A stretch of 64,000 nt of DNA, taken from assembly GCF_001625215.2 (NCBI RefSeq), contig NC_030386.2, positions 18,818,545 through 18,882,544 of the forward strand, written 5' to 3'. The DNA comes from Daucus carota subsp. sativus. Lineage: Eukaryota > Streptophyta > Magnoliopsida > Apiales > Apiaceae. Within the stretch, counting starts at the first letter, position 1; the number at the start of each line of letters is the position of its first letter. Position numbers and translations under genes: made by a program. The notes below the pieces were generated by a model. That model worked only from the letters and a program-made list of their open reading frames with translations, had not been told where the DNA came from and did not search any database. Positions 46,917 to 58,700 of this stretch are shown here, piece after piece.

Positions 46917-49419
46917 TGGCCAAGGCTATAGAAAAATAAAAAATCAATACATCTAGTTAGTAATTGTAAAGTGAAACAAACATTGAAGAAAGAAAAATCA
47001 AATTCAAAATAAAGGATGATTAAACATTAATAATATTTAAATTCTGGAAACCAAATTGCCAATTGATAAGGATAAACCTCACATACTAGTTGGTTAAATT
47101 TCATCTAAGTTAGGATGTACATAGTTACTATACTGTATACATGTAGTTATCTATATCTCTGGCCAATAGCAGGGAAGTAATTGTCTGTACTATTTAAACA
47201 CCTTCATGTAACTTACATCAGATGCTAAATCGAAAAGTTAAAATTCCGTATCTGCATGCCTTCTTTCCAATAACATGCATAATTTTATATGAAATAATAT
47301 GGCTGCATTTGTGCATCTTTAGATATATGGGTGTTTCTAGTGTGTGCCCACATCAACAACTACTTTTTATTTAGGTGGGAGATTTTAATTGGTGAAAAAT
47401 TTTGTGCATGCAAGGGACCATAACTATTAATGGGATTAGAGCCACTATACATGCACCACCTAATTAAGAGTGGTTGTTAGTGTATGCCCATGGGCACACT
47501 TAATATATTCGTAGATATATATACATATACACCCTTATTATTCATCATATTCCCTTCTTTATTAATTTTATCCCTCAAAATAATCACATGAATGAATTTT
47601 GATAACTTTGTAGTTCTCCTAGGGTGACTAGGTATATTTGCAATGTATAAATAAGGATTTAGCTTTAACATGATACAAATATGAACAATAATCTAGCAGC
47701 AAAGCTAATATTAAAATATATTTACACAAAATATTGGATTAAATTAACTATTCAATTCTATCTCCAAATATCACATTATTATATATCAATTGGTGGATTC
47801 ACGAATGGAAGAATCAACTAGTAATTTAATATCAAACTCAATTGTAGATTAAAATATAACGGACGGAAAATAGTTCCCTAATAATTAAAAACATATTTCA
47901 TCTAAAAAGAAATAGTCACTTAACAAATGGAATTTTTACTTAGGTGATGATTATGATGAAACGCAAAAATGAATTGAAGCATTAGTGGCTCATTCTTTAA
48001 ATATGAATAACCATTTATTATTGGGATATTCTCAATGCTACTGTGTGTAATTAGCTTTTGCCAATAGGATCATCACATTTTTTGTTCTACGTGAGATGCT
48101 TTTGAACATTTGGTTTTCACATATAATACCCTCATGTTAAATCAAATGTAACATAAATTAGTTTTGGATTGTAAAACAATTTATAAATCTGAAATCTTTT
48201 TGAAAAAAATACATGAAATAGAATTTTCAATCATGTAAAACGGAATTAAAATAAGTGAGATATATTAAAACTTCATAACCGAATTCTGACCATTAACATA
48301 TTAACATCTCACTCATTTTGGCTCCATTTTACATGATTTAAGGTTTTCAGTTATTTTTTTTGCAATTATTTCAAATATACAATTTGTTTTATACTCTAAA
48401 AAATATTCTATTACATTTAATTTAACATAAGAGTATTATTATATGTGAAAATGTACATGATAATCAGAGGTAGAATCAAAAAATGTGGTGGTACCACTAT
48501 CAAAAGTACAGTGACACCATAAAGAGTATTCGTTCTTCAATGTAAATAAAATCAAGTAGGGAGATGGTAAATTGGCAATTATATAATAAAATCCTAAGCA
48601 GGGATTCTTTGCTCAACTGCCGCACTGCGCACTCAATTCTTAGGGGTTCTTGGGTACGCTGTGATTCTTGAAGATTCTTGTGAAATTATAATAATGTAAT
48701 TAGTTATTTACTTAATTACTTAACTACTTCAGAGTGCAATAATTGTGTTATCAAATAATTATTATTTAAATTCCTAAGCATAAAAAACTTATTTTATATA
48801 TTTGATAAATATAAATGTAACTCTTGAAATACATGTATAATATCTATTTTTAATATATTAATATATGCCGAATCCCCACACCTGAATCCCCTTGTTTTGA
48901 ATATGTTGAATTCCCACATGCACTCACGCGCGCATCATAGATAAAATCTTATCAAACCAAACTTCTAAAATTTTTAAGAAGACTTAAGTTGGTCAATTAA
49001 TTACCTAACATTGACATTTTTTGAATACCTAAGAAATATTTCAAATTCAACAAGCAGAATAATTCAAGGAATAACTTAATTAGGTATCATACCATGTTTC
49101 GGTATATTATATATAATTATTATAAACATAATACAATTAAATTACTCCTACATTATATAATTTTCAAGATATAGAAAATATGACTTATTGTCTACAATAT
49201 TATAATATTCAATTTATTATAGTAAAAATTATTTGTCAAATATATATTTAGTTTCATAAGTAAATTTGAATAAATAATTTGGATGAAGAGATAATATATG
49301 GTTAGATGTAGATTATACTATATGAAATAGTTGATATAAGTGACTAGAAAAACTCCCATACCATTGAATTAATGTTTTCGAATAATTAATAATATTTAAT
49401 TTATGTTGTAAATTTATTA
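46917..49419. other. Upstream region of the TNL, no gene
   Basis: AT-rich. The TNL promoter should lie at the left edge. Repeated phrases GTGTGCCCACAT/GTGTATGCCCATGG near 47340 and 47480 could be the ends of a small element (about 47335-47500), not proven. Confidence 0.5.
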
Positions 49420-49715
49420 CTCCATCTGTCCCATTTTATTTGAGCTTCTTTGACCTTCACGGAGATTAAGAAAAAGGTAGTAAAAAGAGTAAATTTAGTT
49501 GAAAAGTAGGTAAAGTGGTGGGACCTATCAAAATTTCATAATAGATTTAAGATAGTTGAGGAAAGCGGTGGGTGTAATAATGTTTATTTAATAGAAAATG
49601 AATATAAAATTGTGAAGTAGTGGGTGTAATAGTGAAAAGTGGTGTTCAAACATAGTAAGTATAATAGGTTCATTCTTTTTGGGACCTCCCAACATATCAA
49701 ATGGGACGGAGGGAG
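49420..49715. mobile_element. Stowaway-type MITE
   Basis: 296 bp with ends CTCCATCTGTCCCATTTTAT and CAAATGGGACGGAGGGAG (inverse match with few changes) flanked by TA (49418-49419, 49716-49717). Non-coding. Confidence 0.85.
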
Positions 49716-51300
49716 TATAAAATTAGCAATACATAATTTAGATTTTAAAATAATTAAACTTCCTTAGTTAGTAAAGTATTGATAACAATCAATAAACACA
49801 TTTTTTATAATATAGTTTAATTATTTAAAAGTATAAATTAAAAACATATAATTTGAGTAAAGGATGGATTAGTGCATTTATTTAGATTACTAATATTTTG
49901 TTTCAGCTAATTAGTTATGACAAGAATATATGAGTTGGATAATCATTTGTCACTAAAAAGTAATCAATAAAGTAAATACATGTTAAAATAAAATGAAGAG
50001 TAAATCAAGAGTGAATAATAAAAAAGTTGGATGATCAGAAGTTATGATTCCACAAGAAGTTAGAATTTAATGTTTACAGTAACTTAAAAAATATGGCCAT
50101 GTCTTGGAAGAAGGACCTTAAAGGCTTAAACCTTTTGATCAAAAGTCAAGATAAAATTCTAATCTGATCCGACCCTCGAGCCTAAATGAAATTTTTGTTT
50201 TTAATTTAAATATGCCGAACTCGATTTTACCTTAGTATAGCCCAATTTCTAAATTAGAAATCTTTAAATTCCACGCAGAGTCGAGTTTTTCCCGCAATCA
50301 AACTTAAATACGACTATCTAAGCTAATAGATTGGTATGTGTTGGACCAAGCAAGCACTTTAACCCCTCAAACTTCACATCTTGGCAAGTCATCAGAAAAC
50401 AAACATGTACTAAGGAAATGTGTCCTGTCCCTGCCCTACGTATGTTATGGCATATTATTAGCTGGGATTTTTTGTTGGATGTCTTAACTTTAAATTTTTA
50501 TGTGTATGCAGGGGGTCTACAGAGTCATCTAGCGGAGAAATCACTTATTCTAGGATTTCAATCATTCAACGTTTTTTTCGCTGGATGTATGCTACTAACA
50601 TTCGATGTTCTAAACCAGCTGCCTAAAAAGATAAGCAGCTATAACGACGGATCCTGTGATATATCATTCTGGTACTGCAGCACCATAAACGTACATACAA
50701 AAACATTATCAAATTAATCACAACCTCGAGCTGTGAACATGAACATGCACACACAATAACAGATACTAACTCGCTATCCACTCCCTATTAATCACATAAT
50801 AAGACCACAATTACATGCATATATCTATACATACATGGCTAACAATAACTAACATTTAATAACAACGAAGTCGTCTATAAACAGTTAACAAAAATATAAT
50901 TTTACATATATTAACTAAACATGAGAGAGATACATACCTATATCTTGCTGTGAGCTCTGCTCTAGCATCTGTCCTGCTGCAATGAAGATGCAAGGTAAGG
51001 GTGATATTTAAGATATTATACAGATAGTTGATCACAATGCTTCAATTATTGAAGTCAATGATCTGCCTAATCTTTATTTTACATATAGTTTTACTGTCAG
51101 ACATTTGTTTATGCAAGTCTTTGTCTGATTCATGACCTTTGTTTATGCAAGTCTCTGTCAGGGTCCATTGATGCTACCAACAATGTTATGAGATGCAAGA
51201 AGCACTGTTATCTTCCTCTCATTCTAATATGTCTAATTTATCCAAACAATCGCATGAACTAAATTTTATAAATGTTTTTAATTCATTAAAGGGGAATCAT
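49716..51300. other. Intergenic, no gene supported
   Basis: AT-rich. A 128-codon plus-strand frame at 50331-50717 has no recognisable domain and no promoter context. Sequence near 51060-51180 repeats TTTATGCAAGTCT twice. Confidence 0.5.
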
Positions 51301-53010
51301 TAACACCGAGGTCCTGATGATGCAATTTAAGGAATATATCCTTGACATTAGGGGTGAACACGGGTTGGGTCGGTCGGGTTAGGGGCAAAAAAATGACCCA
51401 ACCCAATTAGTTCGGTTTATAAAAAAATTAACCCATTAACCAAAAAAAATATACATAACCCAACCTTGCTAATTAAAATATGGGTTGGGTTGGTTCGGTT
51501 TGGGTCGGGTTTTACAAGCAAAAAAGAAAAATACAAACTAAATAAACTGTCAATGCTGCCAAATTGCCAATCTGCTCCAGTTCACTGTTCTTGCACTTCA
51601 TAGTTCATAATACATAACAAAATATTGTCCTAATTTACATATCAGAAGATAGTCTGCTTAAAAGTTATATAAGGGCAGTCCTAGGTTTAGCATCTGGTGA
51701 GTTGTAAATTAATTTACTAGTTGATCTGTCATTCAACAGTATCTGGTGAGTGAGGATTTAAAAAAAATCAGCAAACTATGTGGTAAAAAAATATTGGACC
51801 TGGGAATAATATGTTTATTTAATTATTTTTATATAAACGGGTTGGGTTGGGTTGGTTAAGGGTTAAAATATGTAAAACCCTGACCCAACCCAATTTATTC
51901 GGGTTTTTTGAAAATCAACCCATTTAATAATCGGTTTCAAATGGTTCGGTTTAATCGGATGAAAAAAGGGTTGGTTTGGGTCGGTTTTTGCGGTTTGGGT
52001 TGGTTTTGTTCACCCCTACTTGACATCATCATCTGAAAAGAAGTCATAACTTAATGATTTTATGGAATCTACTTTCTTACCAATAAGGAAGGAGCCCAAA
52101 ATCTGAAGAGCTAAAGGAAGTCCTGTGACCTTCGACAGTTATTCTACCCTGTTGGAGACAAAAGAAAAATTATATTACGAGAGATGAAAAAAAAATTATC
52201 TAGAAAGTACATTGGATATAAAACAGAACACGCATTAGAAGTGTGTTTTCTTAAAGATTTCCTCGTAATAATAAATCAAAGCAATCCTATGAATACCAGG
52301 TGATTCTTCACAAACAATGTTGTTTCGATTTCTCTAATTCATTGATGCATCATTATCTTTTTAACAGAACCAAATCCCAAAAGACACTAATCGATGAGAT
52401 GATCAATACCAACAACTTCTTGCACCTTGCATGCATTTATAATAGTATCAATTTCATGATAAACAATCTTTTACATCCAGTAAAACAAGTATCTGAACAA
52501 TTTTAATGGATAAATATATTCCAATTGATTTTGTACAACCATTAAGGATCAATCTCTCGAGTTTTGGGAGTTCTGAGAAGTCTGGACATGTTATAAGGCT
52601 TATAGAATGACTACGGTGGAGTATCGTCAGTGCTCTAAGACACTGTCACTTGGAATAGTACATACTAATACCGGGCAACAGAGCAACTAAATAAAACAAG
52701 TATACATCAAAATCAACTATTCAAGACAAATTATTGGTGCTCAAAAGTCATACCACTGAATTCTTCCATGCTTGCATCAAGCTCCTATGCTGCATACCAA
52801 CACAAACCAGACCCTGATTAGACAAACACAAACTCAAAGCAATATGCATAATCAAATTGTTACATTTTCCAGCTCTGCTGCTTTAATTTTTTATCCTCTA
52901 CTCATTTTGATATCATCTTTGAATCCAGCAGACGTGTATCCATGCCTCTAAAATTCAAGAATACTTGATAAGATGTTTCTTCGTTTCCCAGAAAAGCATT
53001 TGGATACAAA
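51301..53010 (-). pseudogene. TNL relic 3, rearranged
   Basis: Blocks matching the intact TNL on the minus strand, but in scrambled order. TIR start (about 52890-53000: YQVFLNFRGMDTR), end of the third exon (52750-52815), LRR exon start (52465-52640), NB-ARC end (52257-52460), NB-ARC middle (51330-51348 plus 52027-52135). In the intact gene the NB-ARC precedes the LRR. At the MHD position it reads MHQ then stop. A hAT-type element (51349-52018) splits the NB-ARC piece. Clearly non-functional. Confidence 0.8.
51349..52018. mobile_element. Non-autonomous hAT-type element, GGGTTGGGTC family
   Basis: 670 bp, inverted ends TAGGGGTGAACA/TGTTCACCCCTA, exact 8-bp duplication CTTGACAT (51341-51348 and 52019-52026). 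Subterminal arrays of GGGTTGGGTCGG words. No transposase. Inserted in NB-ARC sequence of TNL relic 3; joining the flanks restores similarity to TNL relic 2 at about 30750. Confidence 0.93.
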
Positions 53011-53234
53011 GTTACCAGTGATTCTGTAAATGTGTCTGGACAATTAGCTTATATACTATAAACCTTGATGTTACTGTCTTATAGACAATTCAACATATAT
53101 GCAAGGGGCATTAGCTGAAAACTATGTAAAAGGGGTGGCCGGTACGAGTTTATAAATGGGTCAATTTTGAATCAAGTTAAAACTAGTTACTATGACCCTC
53201 GTATATGTATGTGTCTATGAATCTTTATAGGGTC

Positions 53235-53447
53235 CTGTTCCCTGACAACTGTGTGTCAGGGAACAGTTATCCAACACATCACTCCCCAGCCGTTGGATCG
53301 TTGATCCAACGGCTGGGGTAAAAGAAAATTTTTTTAGCGTTCCGCGGTTTTTTTCCGCGGAAGGGGTGTTTTCAACAGACGATCCGCGTATTTTTCCGCG
53401 GATCAGCGGGAGTTTTTTAAGCGTTCCGCGGTAAATACCCGCGGAAC
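53235..53447. repeat. Cluster of five perfect hairpins
   Basis: Within 213 bp: 13-bp stem CTGTTCCCTGACA with 6-nt loop (53235-53266); 16-bp stem CCCCAGCCGTTGGATC with 3-nt loop (53284-53318); 8-bp stem TTCCGCGG (53340-53362); 8-bp stem GATCCGCG (53381-53404); 9-bp stem GTTCCGCGG (53423-53447). All stems are perfect. It is GC-rich against AT-rich flanks. Nature unknown; it may be the edge of a DNA element. Confidence 0.85.
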
Positions 53448-54095
53448 TATCAGACGAGTTTAAAACAAAAGAAACCGCTGAAACACAAACATATCAGTTG
53501 TATACATCACAAACCCTCCTGCGATCAGTTACAATCAAACACAAAAACCACAGCCTCCTGCGATCATCCTGCGTGCGATCATCTTGCCTGCGATCACAAG
53601 GTGCCTGCAAATCCCCATTTTCTGCTTTGTTTGTATCCCTGCATAACAGTTTTGTGCTTATTTTTGTTTGGTGCTTGAATCTTTAGTTTTAACCATACAT
53701 TATTTACGATTGGATGTATAATGGATTGTTGGATTGTTACTTGATTTAGGCTTGATACATGTTGTGTAATTCATGTATTCTAGTTCATATATATTTCTGA
53801 GTGCGAAGTGTTTGGTAAAATGCCTCAAAGAAAATATTATTTTTTTTGTTAGTTTTTGTCAGTGAAGCTGTGTGATTTGCTGATTTAACTTGCTATCCTT
53901 TTTTGAATGTAGCATTGTCAGTATAATTTAATGAATTAATTTAATTTCCTAGTGGTATTTTAATAAATTTTGGTATATATATATGTGTGCTTGAATTGTG
54001 GTATATGTAGGTAGTATATGTAGGTAGATTGTGATTGTGATTATGGAATTAGTGCTTTTCCTACCGATATTTTAATGAATATGATCATATAAATG
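53448..54095. other. Leader-like region before the retrotransposon
   Basis: CCTGCGATCA-type words recur four times at about 53517-53597, followed by T-rich intron-like DNA. A 62-codon frame at 53498-53686 is built from these words and is not supported. The Athila element interrupts whatever this belongs to. Confidence 0.45.
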
Positions 54096-55632
54096 TGATA
54101 AGTGGTATTTATACACACTTATAGGCCTTCATTTCCACTTAAATTGGTTGGTTGTACTTAAGTGTTTAGTGTCTTTTGATGTGTTTTTAGTGTTTTTCTG
54201 TGCAGGTCACGAGTTGAGGTGATGAAGTGATTTTCTCTCATTTTAGGTTGTTTTTGGTGCATTAATTTAAAGAATAGAGAATTGTGGATTCACCACGACT
54301 TGGGATTTTGTGGGTACATCTTCTACAAACCCTCACGAGAACACACTCGTCCACTAGAGCTGTCTAGGGGTTTAAAGGGCTTGTTGCATGTGCTAAATGC
54401 AACCGTGATCACCTACGGAAGTGGTACTAGAGCGAGGAAGGGCATGCGAGAACGAGCTGAAAACGAAGAAACGGGCTGCCAGTGGCAGACAGTAGCGCGC
54501 CCGCGCTAGATCTTAGCGCGCCCGCGCTAGCTACTGTCCCACTAGCGCGCCTGCGCTAGTTTAGCGCGGCCGCGCCCAGCAGAGTTGTTCCGGGCCGATT
54601 TTTACAGCTTTTCTGATGGATTTTAGCAGCGGTCGAGGCCCGGTTGACTTGGTCAATGTATTTTAATTTCTCATGTGTAAAAACCCTAGCCTCCAAGTAG
54701 TTTAGAGAGAACAATATCATAGTCTAGTTTTCTTTGTAATCAAGCACATTAGTGAATTGTATTGGATCGTTCTTCGCGAGGAAGTGACAGTTTCGAGCGA
54801 GATCGTGAACATCAATTCTGTAACGTTGTGTTCTTTATTATTAATTCAAGCATTTTTATTCCGCTTAATTCTCGTATTTTGTTTATCATGTTTTCATTAA
54901 AACCCATGATGTCGATTAGTTCGAATATGAACTAACCGCCTTCATGGGATTCTAATGGACTTATCGATGTAGTCTAGTAAAGAATATTAATTGATTGATT
55001 TTGTGACGTACGTTGATTTCTTTGCATGCGCCGTGCTTATTCTTCTTAGGAGCGTAGCTAACTTCTAAGTTGTTTGTTAATTCTTTCTGAAGCGAGAGTG
55101 GATGATTGAATTTAGAACTATGCCATGTAAACATAGGATTATGTGAATGAAACATAATTTGTGGTAGACTTGAACTATTTTTATCACCCTGTGTAATCAT
55201 GATAGATGACCTGTTATTAAACCTCTCTGCTTACACTACCGCTATAGAGATATAGGGTCTGAGCTTTGTTGGTGTCCATGAGATCTCTGTCTTAATTGTG
55301 GATTTTGATTGGTATGATACGTGTGCAACGAGAGTTGGCATGTATTACTTTCGTGTTGTCTGATTAGGATCAACAGTCGCATGTTAATCAGTAATTTCAA
55401 TTCTAGATGAATTCGATAATGAAGTTAGAATCCCATGTGTTTTCCTATTCTGATTTTGATTAGTAAATTTAGTTGTTAGTATAAAAGAACACATCCTTGT
55501 TAATTGTCTTAGCAGTGAAAATTACTCATACATTGTTGCATAGGTGCGTATTCTTAATTCACCAGTCTCTGTGGGAACGAACAAATATATTACTTGTGAC
55601 CACGTGCGCTTGCGTGTAGATTTTTGCGAACA
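54096..55632 (+). repeat. 5' LTR
   Basis: Starts TGATAAGTGG; its end is placed at ACA six bases before the PBS. About 1.54 kb. Contains four copies of a near-palindromic CpG-rich 16-mer (54493-54575). The first 55 bases are visibly identical to the start of the 3' LTR at 63946, which hints at a young insertion, but only that stretch can be compared. Confidence 0.85.
54493..54575. repeat. CpG-rich palindromic array in the LTR
   Basis: TAGCGCGCCCGCGCTA at 54493-54508 and 54514-54529, TAGCGCGCCTGCGCTA at 54543-54558, and TAGCGCGGCCGCGC at 54562-54575. Each is palindromic except for its centre. Preceded by TGGCAGACAG, as in the internal array at 61245. Confidence 0.9.
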
Positions 55633-55638
55633 AGTTTT

Positions 55639-55656
55639 TGGCGCCGCTGCCGGGGA
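55639..55656 (+). other. Primer binding site (tRNA-Asp type)
   Basis: TGGCGCCGCTGCCGGGGA closely matches the complement of the 3' end of plant tRNA-Asp, with one apparent change. It lies just after the LTR end and would prime minus-strand DNA synthesis. Confidence 0.8.
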
Positions 55657-55777
55657 CTCGGTGTTAATTAATTAGTTTATGTACTTGTCATCAGTGTGCA
55701 TTAAAATTCACTGACTAGGATTCTATTCTTTTCTCACTTTTCTTCTTTTCTTTATTTCAGGTACTTGAGTCGCGTTT

Positions 55778-58700
55778 ATGCTAACACGTTCTAAAGCTCG
55801 TAAGAAAGCAATTGATTCATCTTCTTCTTCTGATTCTGAAACAATGACAGAACCTGAAGCACAACCAGACAGTAAGGCATTGAAGGATTTCTCTATGCCA
55901 AAGATCGATGATATCCAGTCAAGCATTGTCAGGCCTGCAATCGCAGCCAATGCCTTTGAAATCAAACCAGGAACTATTCAAATGGTCCAGAACTCGGTAC
56001 AGTTTGGGGGTTCTCCTACTGAAGACCCTAATATGCATATACGTAATTTTATAGAGATCTGTGACACTTTCAAATTTAATGGAGTTTCTGATGATGCTGT
56101 GAAGCTAAGGCTTTTCCCATTTTCACTGAGAGATAAGGCTAAGGGATGGTTGCATTCTTTACCATCTGGTTCTATTACTACATGGGAAGATCTAGCTCAG
56201 AAATTTCTCACTAAATTCTTCCCCATGGCAAAGACTGCTGCATTACGAAATGCTCTATCTCAATTCTCTCAACAATCAGGAGAAACATTCTGTGAAGCCT
56301 GGGAGCGATATAAGGAGATGTTAAGGAAGTGTCCCCATCATGGCATGCCGGATTGGATGCAAATAAACTGTTTCTATAATGGTCTTGGACCTCAATCCAG
56401 ACCTATGCTTGATGCTGCTTCTGGAGGTGCGCTATAGGCTAAAAGTTATGAAGAAGCTTATGATCTTATTGAAATGATGGCTGCTAATGAATATCAGAAC
56501 CCTACTCAAAGACTTACTCAAGGGAAGGTAGCCGGAGTTCTTGATCTTGACACGTCTACAGCTATTGCTGCTCAACTTAAGGCTCTCACGATGAAAGTCG
56601 ATTCTCTGGCTAACCAAGGAATTCAACAGCCAATCTCAATTTGCGAATTATGTGCTGGTACTCACTCTACTGATCAGTGTGCCATTTTTAGTGAATCAGC
56701 ACAATTTGTGAGCAACTTTCAGAGAGGTCAACAGCCTGCTCCAGCTACTTACCATCCTAAAAACCGAAATCATCCGAATTTCAGCTGGAGTAATAATCAG
56801 GGTTATAATCAGCCTCAACAAGGATTTCAACAGGGACCTAAACAGTATAGTCAGGCTGGAACTTCACAACAGTATGCACCTAAACAGCCATATCACCCTC
56901 CAGGATTTCAGAATCATGGGCAATCAGCTAACGAAAGGTCTGACATGGAAGAACTAAGACTCATGTACAAGAGTCAGGCAGTAACTTTAAAAGCCTTGGA
57001 GACACAAGTCGGTCAGTTAGCTAATGCTTTATTAAGCAGACCACAGGGGAATCTCCCTAGTGATACAGAGGTACCAGGTAAGAGGGACCCTAAAGAGCAA
57101 GTCCAATCCATTACGCTGAGATCTGGAAAAACTACAACAGGGCCAACCTCAACATTAGTACAAGATCAGGATGATGAACCGCAAGAAATTCCAGCAGAAC
57201 TTCCTTCGAATACAATTGGCATAAAACCTAATGTTGAAATGGATAGGGCTATCCCTGCAGCTGCTCCGGTGTCAAAGCCATTATATCCACCACCTCCGTT
57301 TCCTAGGAGGTTAAAAAAACAGCAGCTGGATAAGCAATTTGGTAAATTCCTTGAAGTTTTCAAAAAGCTTCACATCAACATTCCGTTTGCAGAAGCACTC
57401 GAGCAAATGCCTAGCTATGCCAAGTTCATGAAGGGTATTCTTTCAAAAAAGCTAAAGCTCGAGGAGTTAGAGACAGTAGCTTTAACGGAGGAATGTAGTG
57501 CTGTGCTTCAACAAAAATTACCACCTAAGCTGAAAGACCCGGGAAGCTTTACTATCCCTTGCACTATTGGGAAGTTCTCTTTTGATAAGTGTCTGTGCGA
57601 CTTGGGAGCTAGCATCAATCTGATGCCTCTATCTATCTTCACACAACTTGGCCTGCCAGAGCTCAAGCCGACAAACATGTCTTTACAGCTGGCTGATCGT
57701 TCGATCACATATCCGAGGGGTATAATTGAAGATGTGCTGGTCAAGGTTGATAAATTAATATTTCCAGCCGACTTCGTGATTCTTGATTTTGAAGAAGACA
57801 AAAGAATTCCTATCATCTTGGATAGACCCTTTTTAGCCACCGGGCAAACTTTGATCGATGTCGAAAAAGGGGAACTTACAATGAGAATACAAGATCAGAC
57901 GGTCACGTTCAACGTATTCAATGCAATGAAATTACCAACTGATGAGGAATCTTGTTTCAGTATGGATGTACTTGATACTACGGCAGAAGCTAATAGCCAG
58001 CGGGTTTTACAGAATGATGTATTGGAAGCAATCCTTACAAATGATGAGGAATTGGACAGTGAAGAAGAATTGGAAGAACTCCATCATCTTAACTCATCAC
58101 CCTGGCGAAGGAATTTTGAACCACCTGTCGAATCTCTTGGCTTGGAGGAACAAAAGGAAGATCATAAACCACTACAACCATCAGTGATCGAAGCACCTAA
58201 ACTTGAACTTAAACCGCTACCAGATCACTTGAGGTATGCTTTTCTTGGTGAAGGTTCTACTCTTCCTGTTATTATTGCAGCTAACTTGTCAGGTGAGGAA
58301 GAGGAAAAACTTTTGAGGGTGCTAAGGGAATTCAAAACAGCAATTGGTTGGACTATAGCTGATATCAAGGGAATCAGTCCATCCTTTTGTCAACACAAAA
58401 TTCTCATTGAAGAAGGAAGCAAACCTTCAGTGGAACAACAGAGAAGATTAAATCCTATCATGAAGGAGGTTGTAAAGAAAGAGATTCTTAAATGGCTCGA
58501 TGCAGGTATCATATATCCAATTTCAGATAGCTCATGGGTGAGTCCAGTACAATGTGTGCCTAAGAAAGGAGGCATGACAGTAGTAGCCAACGAAAAAGGG
58601 GAACTCATCTCAACTAGAACTGTCACTGGTTGGAGGATTTGCATGGACTACAGAAAGCTGAATAAAGCTACAAGGAAGGATCACTTCCCTCTGCCTTTTA

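Noticed and set aside
50331..50717. 128-codon plus-strand frame
   Set aside because: No recognisable domain; the frame is compatible with chance in AT-rich DNA and has no exon partners.
53498..53686. 62-codon frame after the hairpin cluster
   Set aside because: Built from repeated CCTGCGATCA words; no evidence of coding.
54282..54509. 75-codon frame in the 5' LTR
   Set aside because: Overlaps LTR regulatory sequence and the palindromic array; no resemblance to a retroelement protein.
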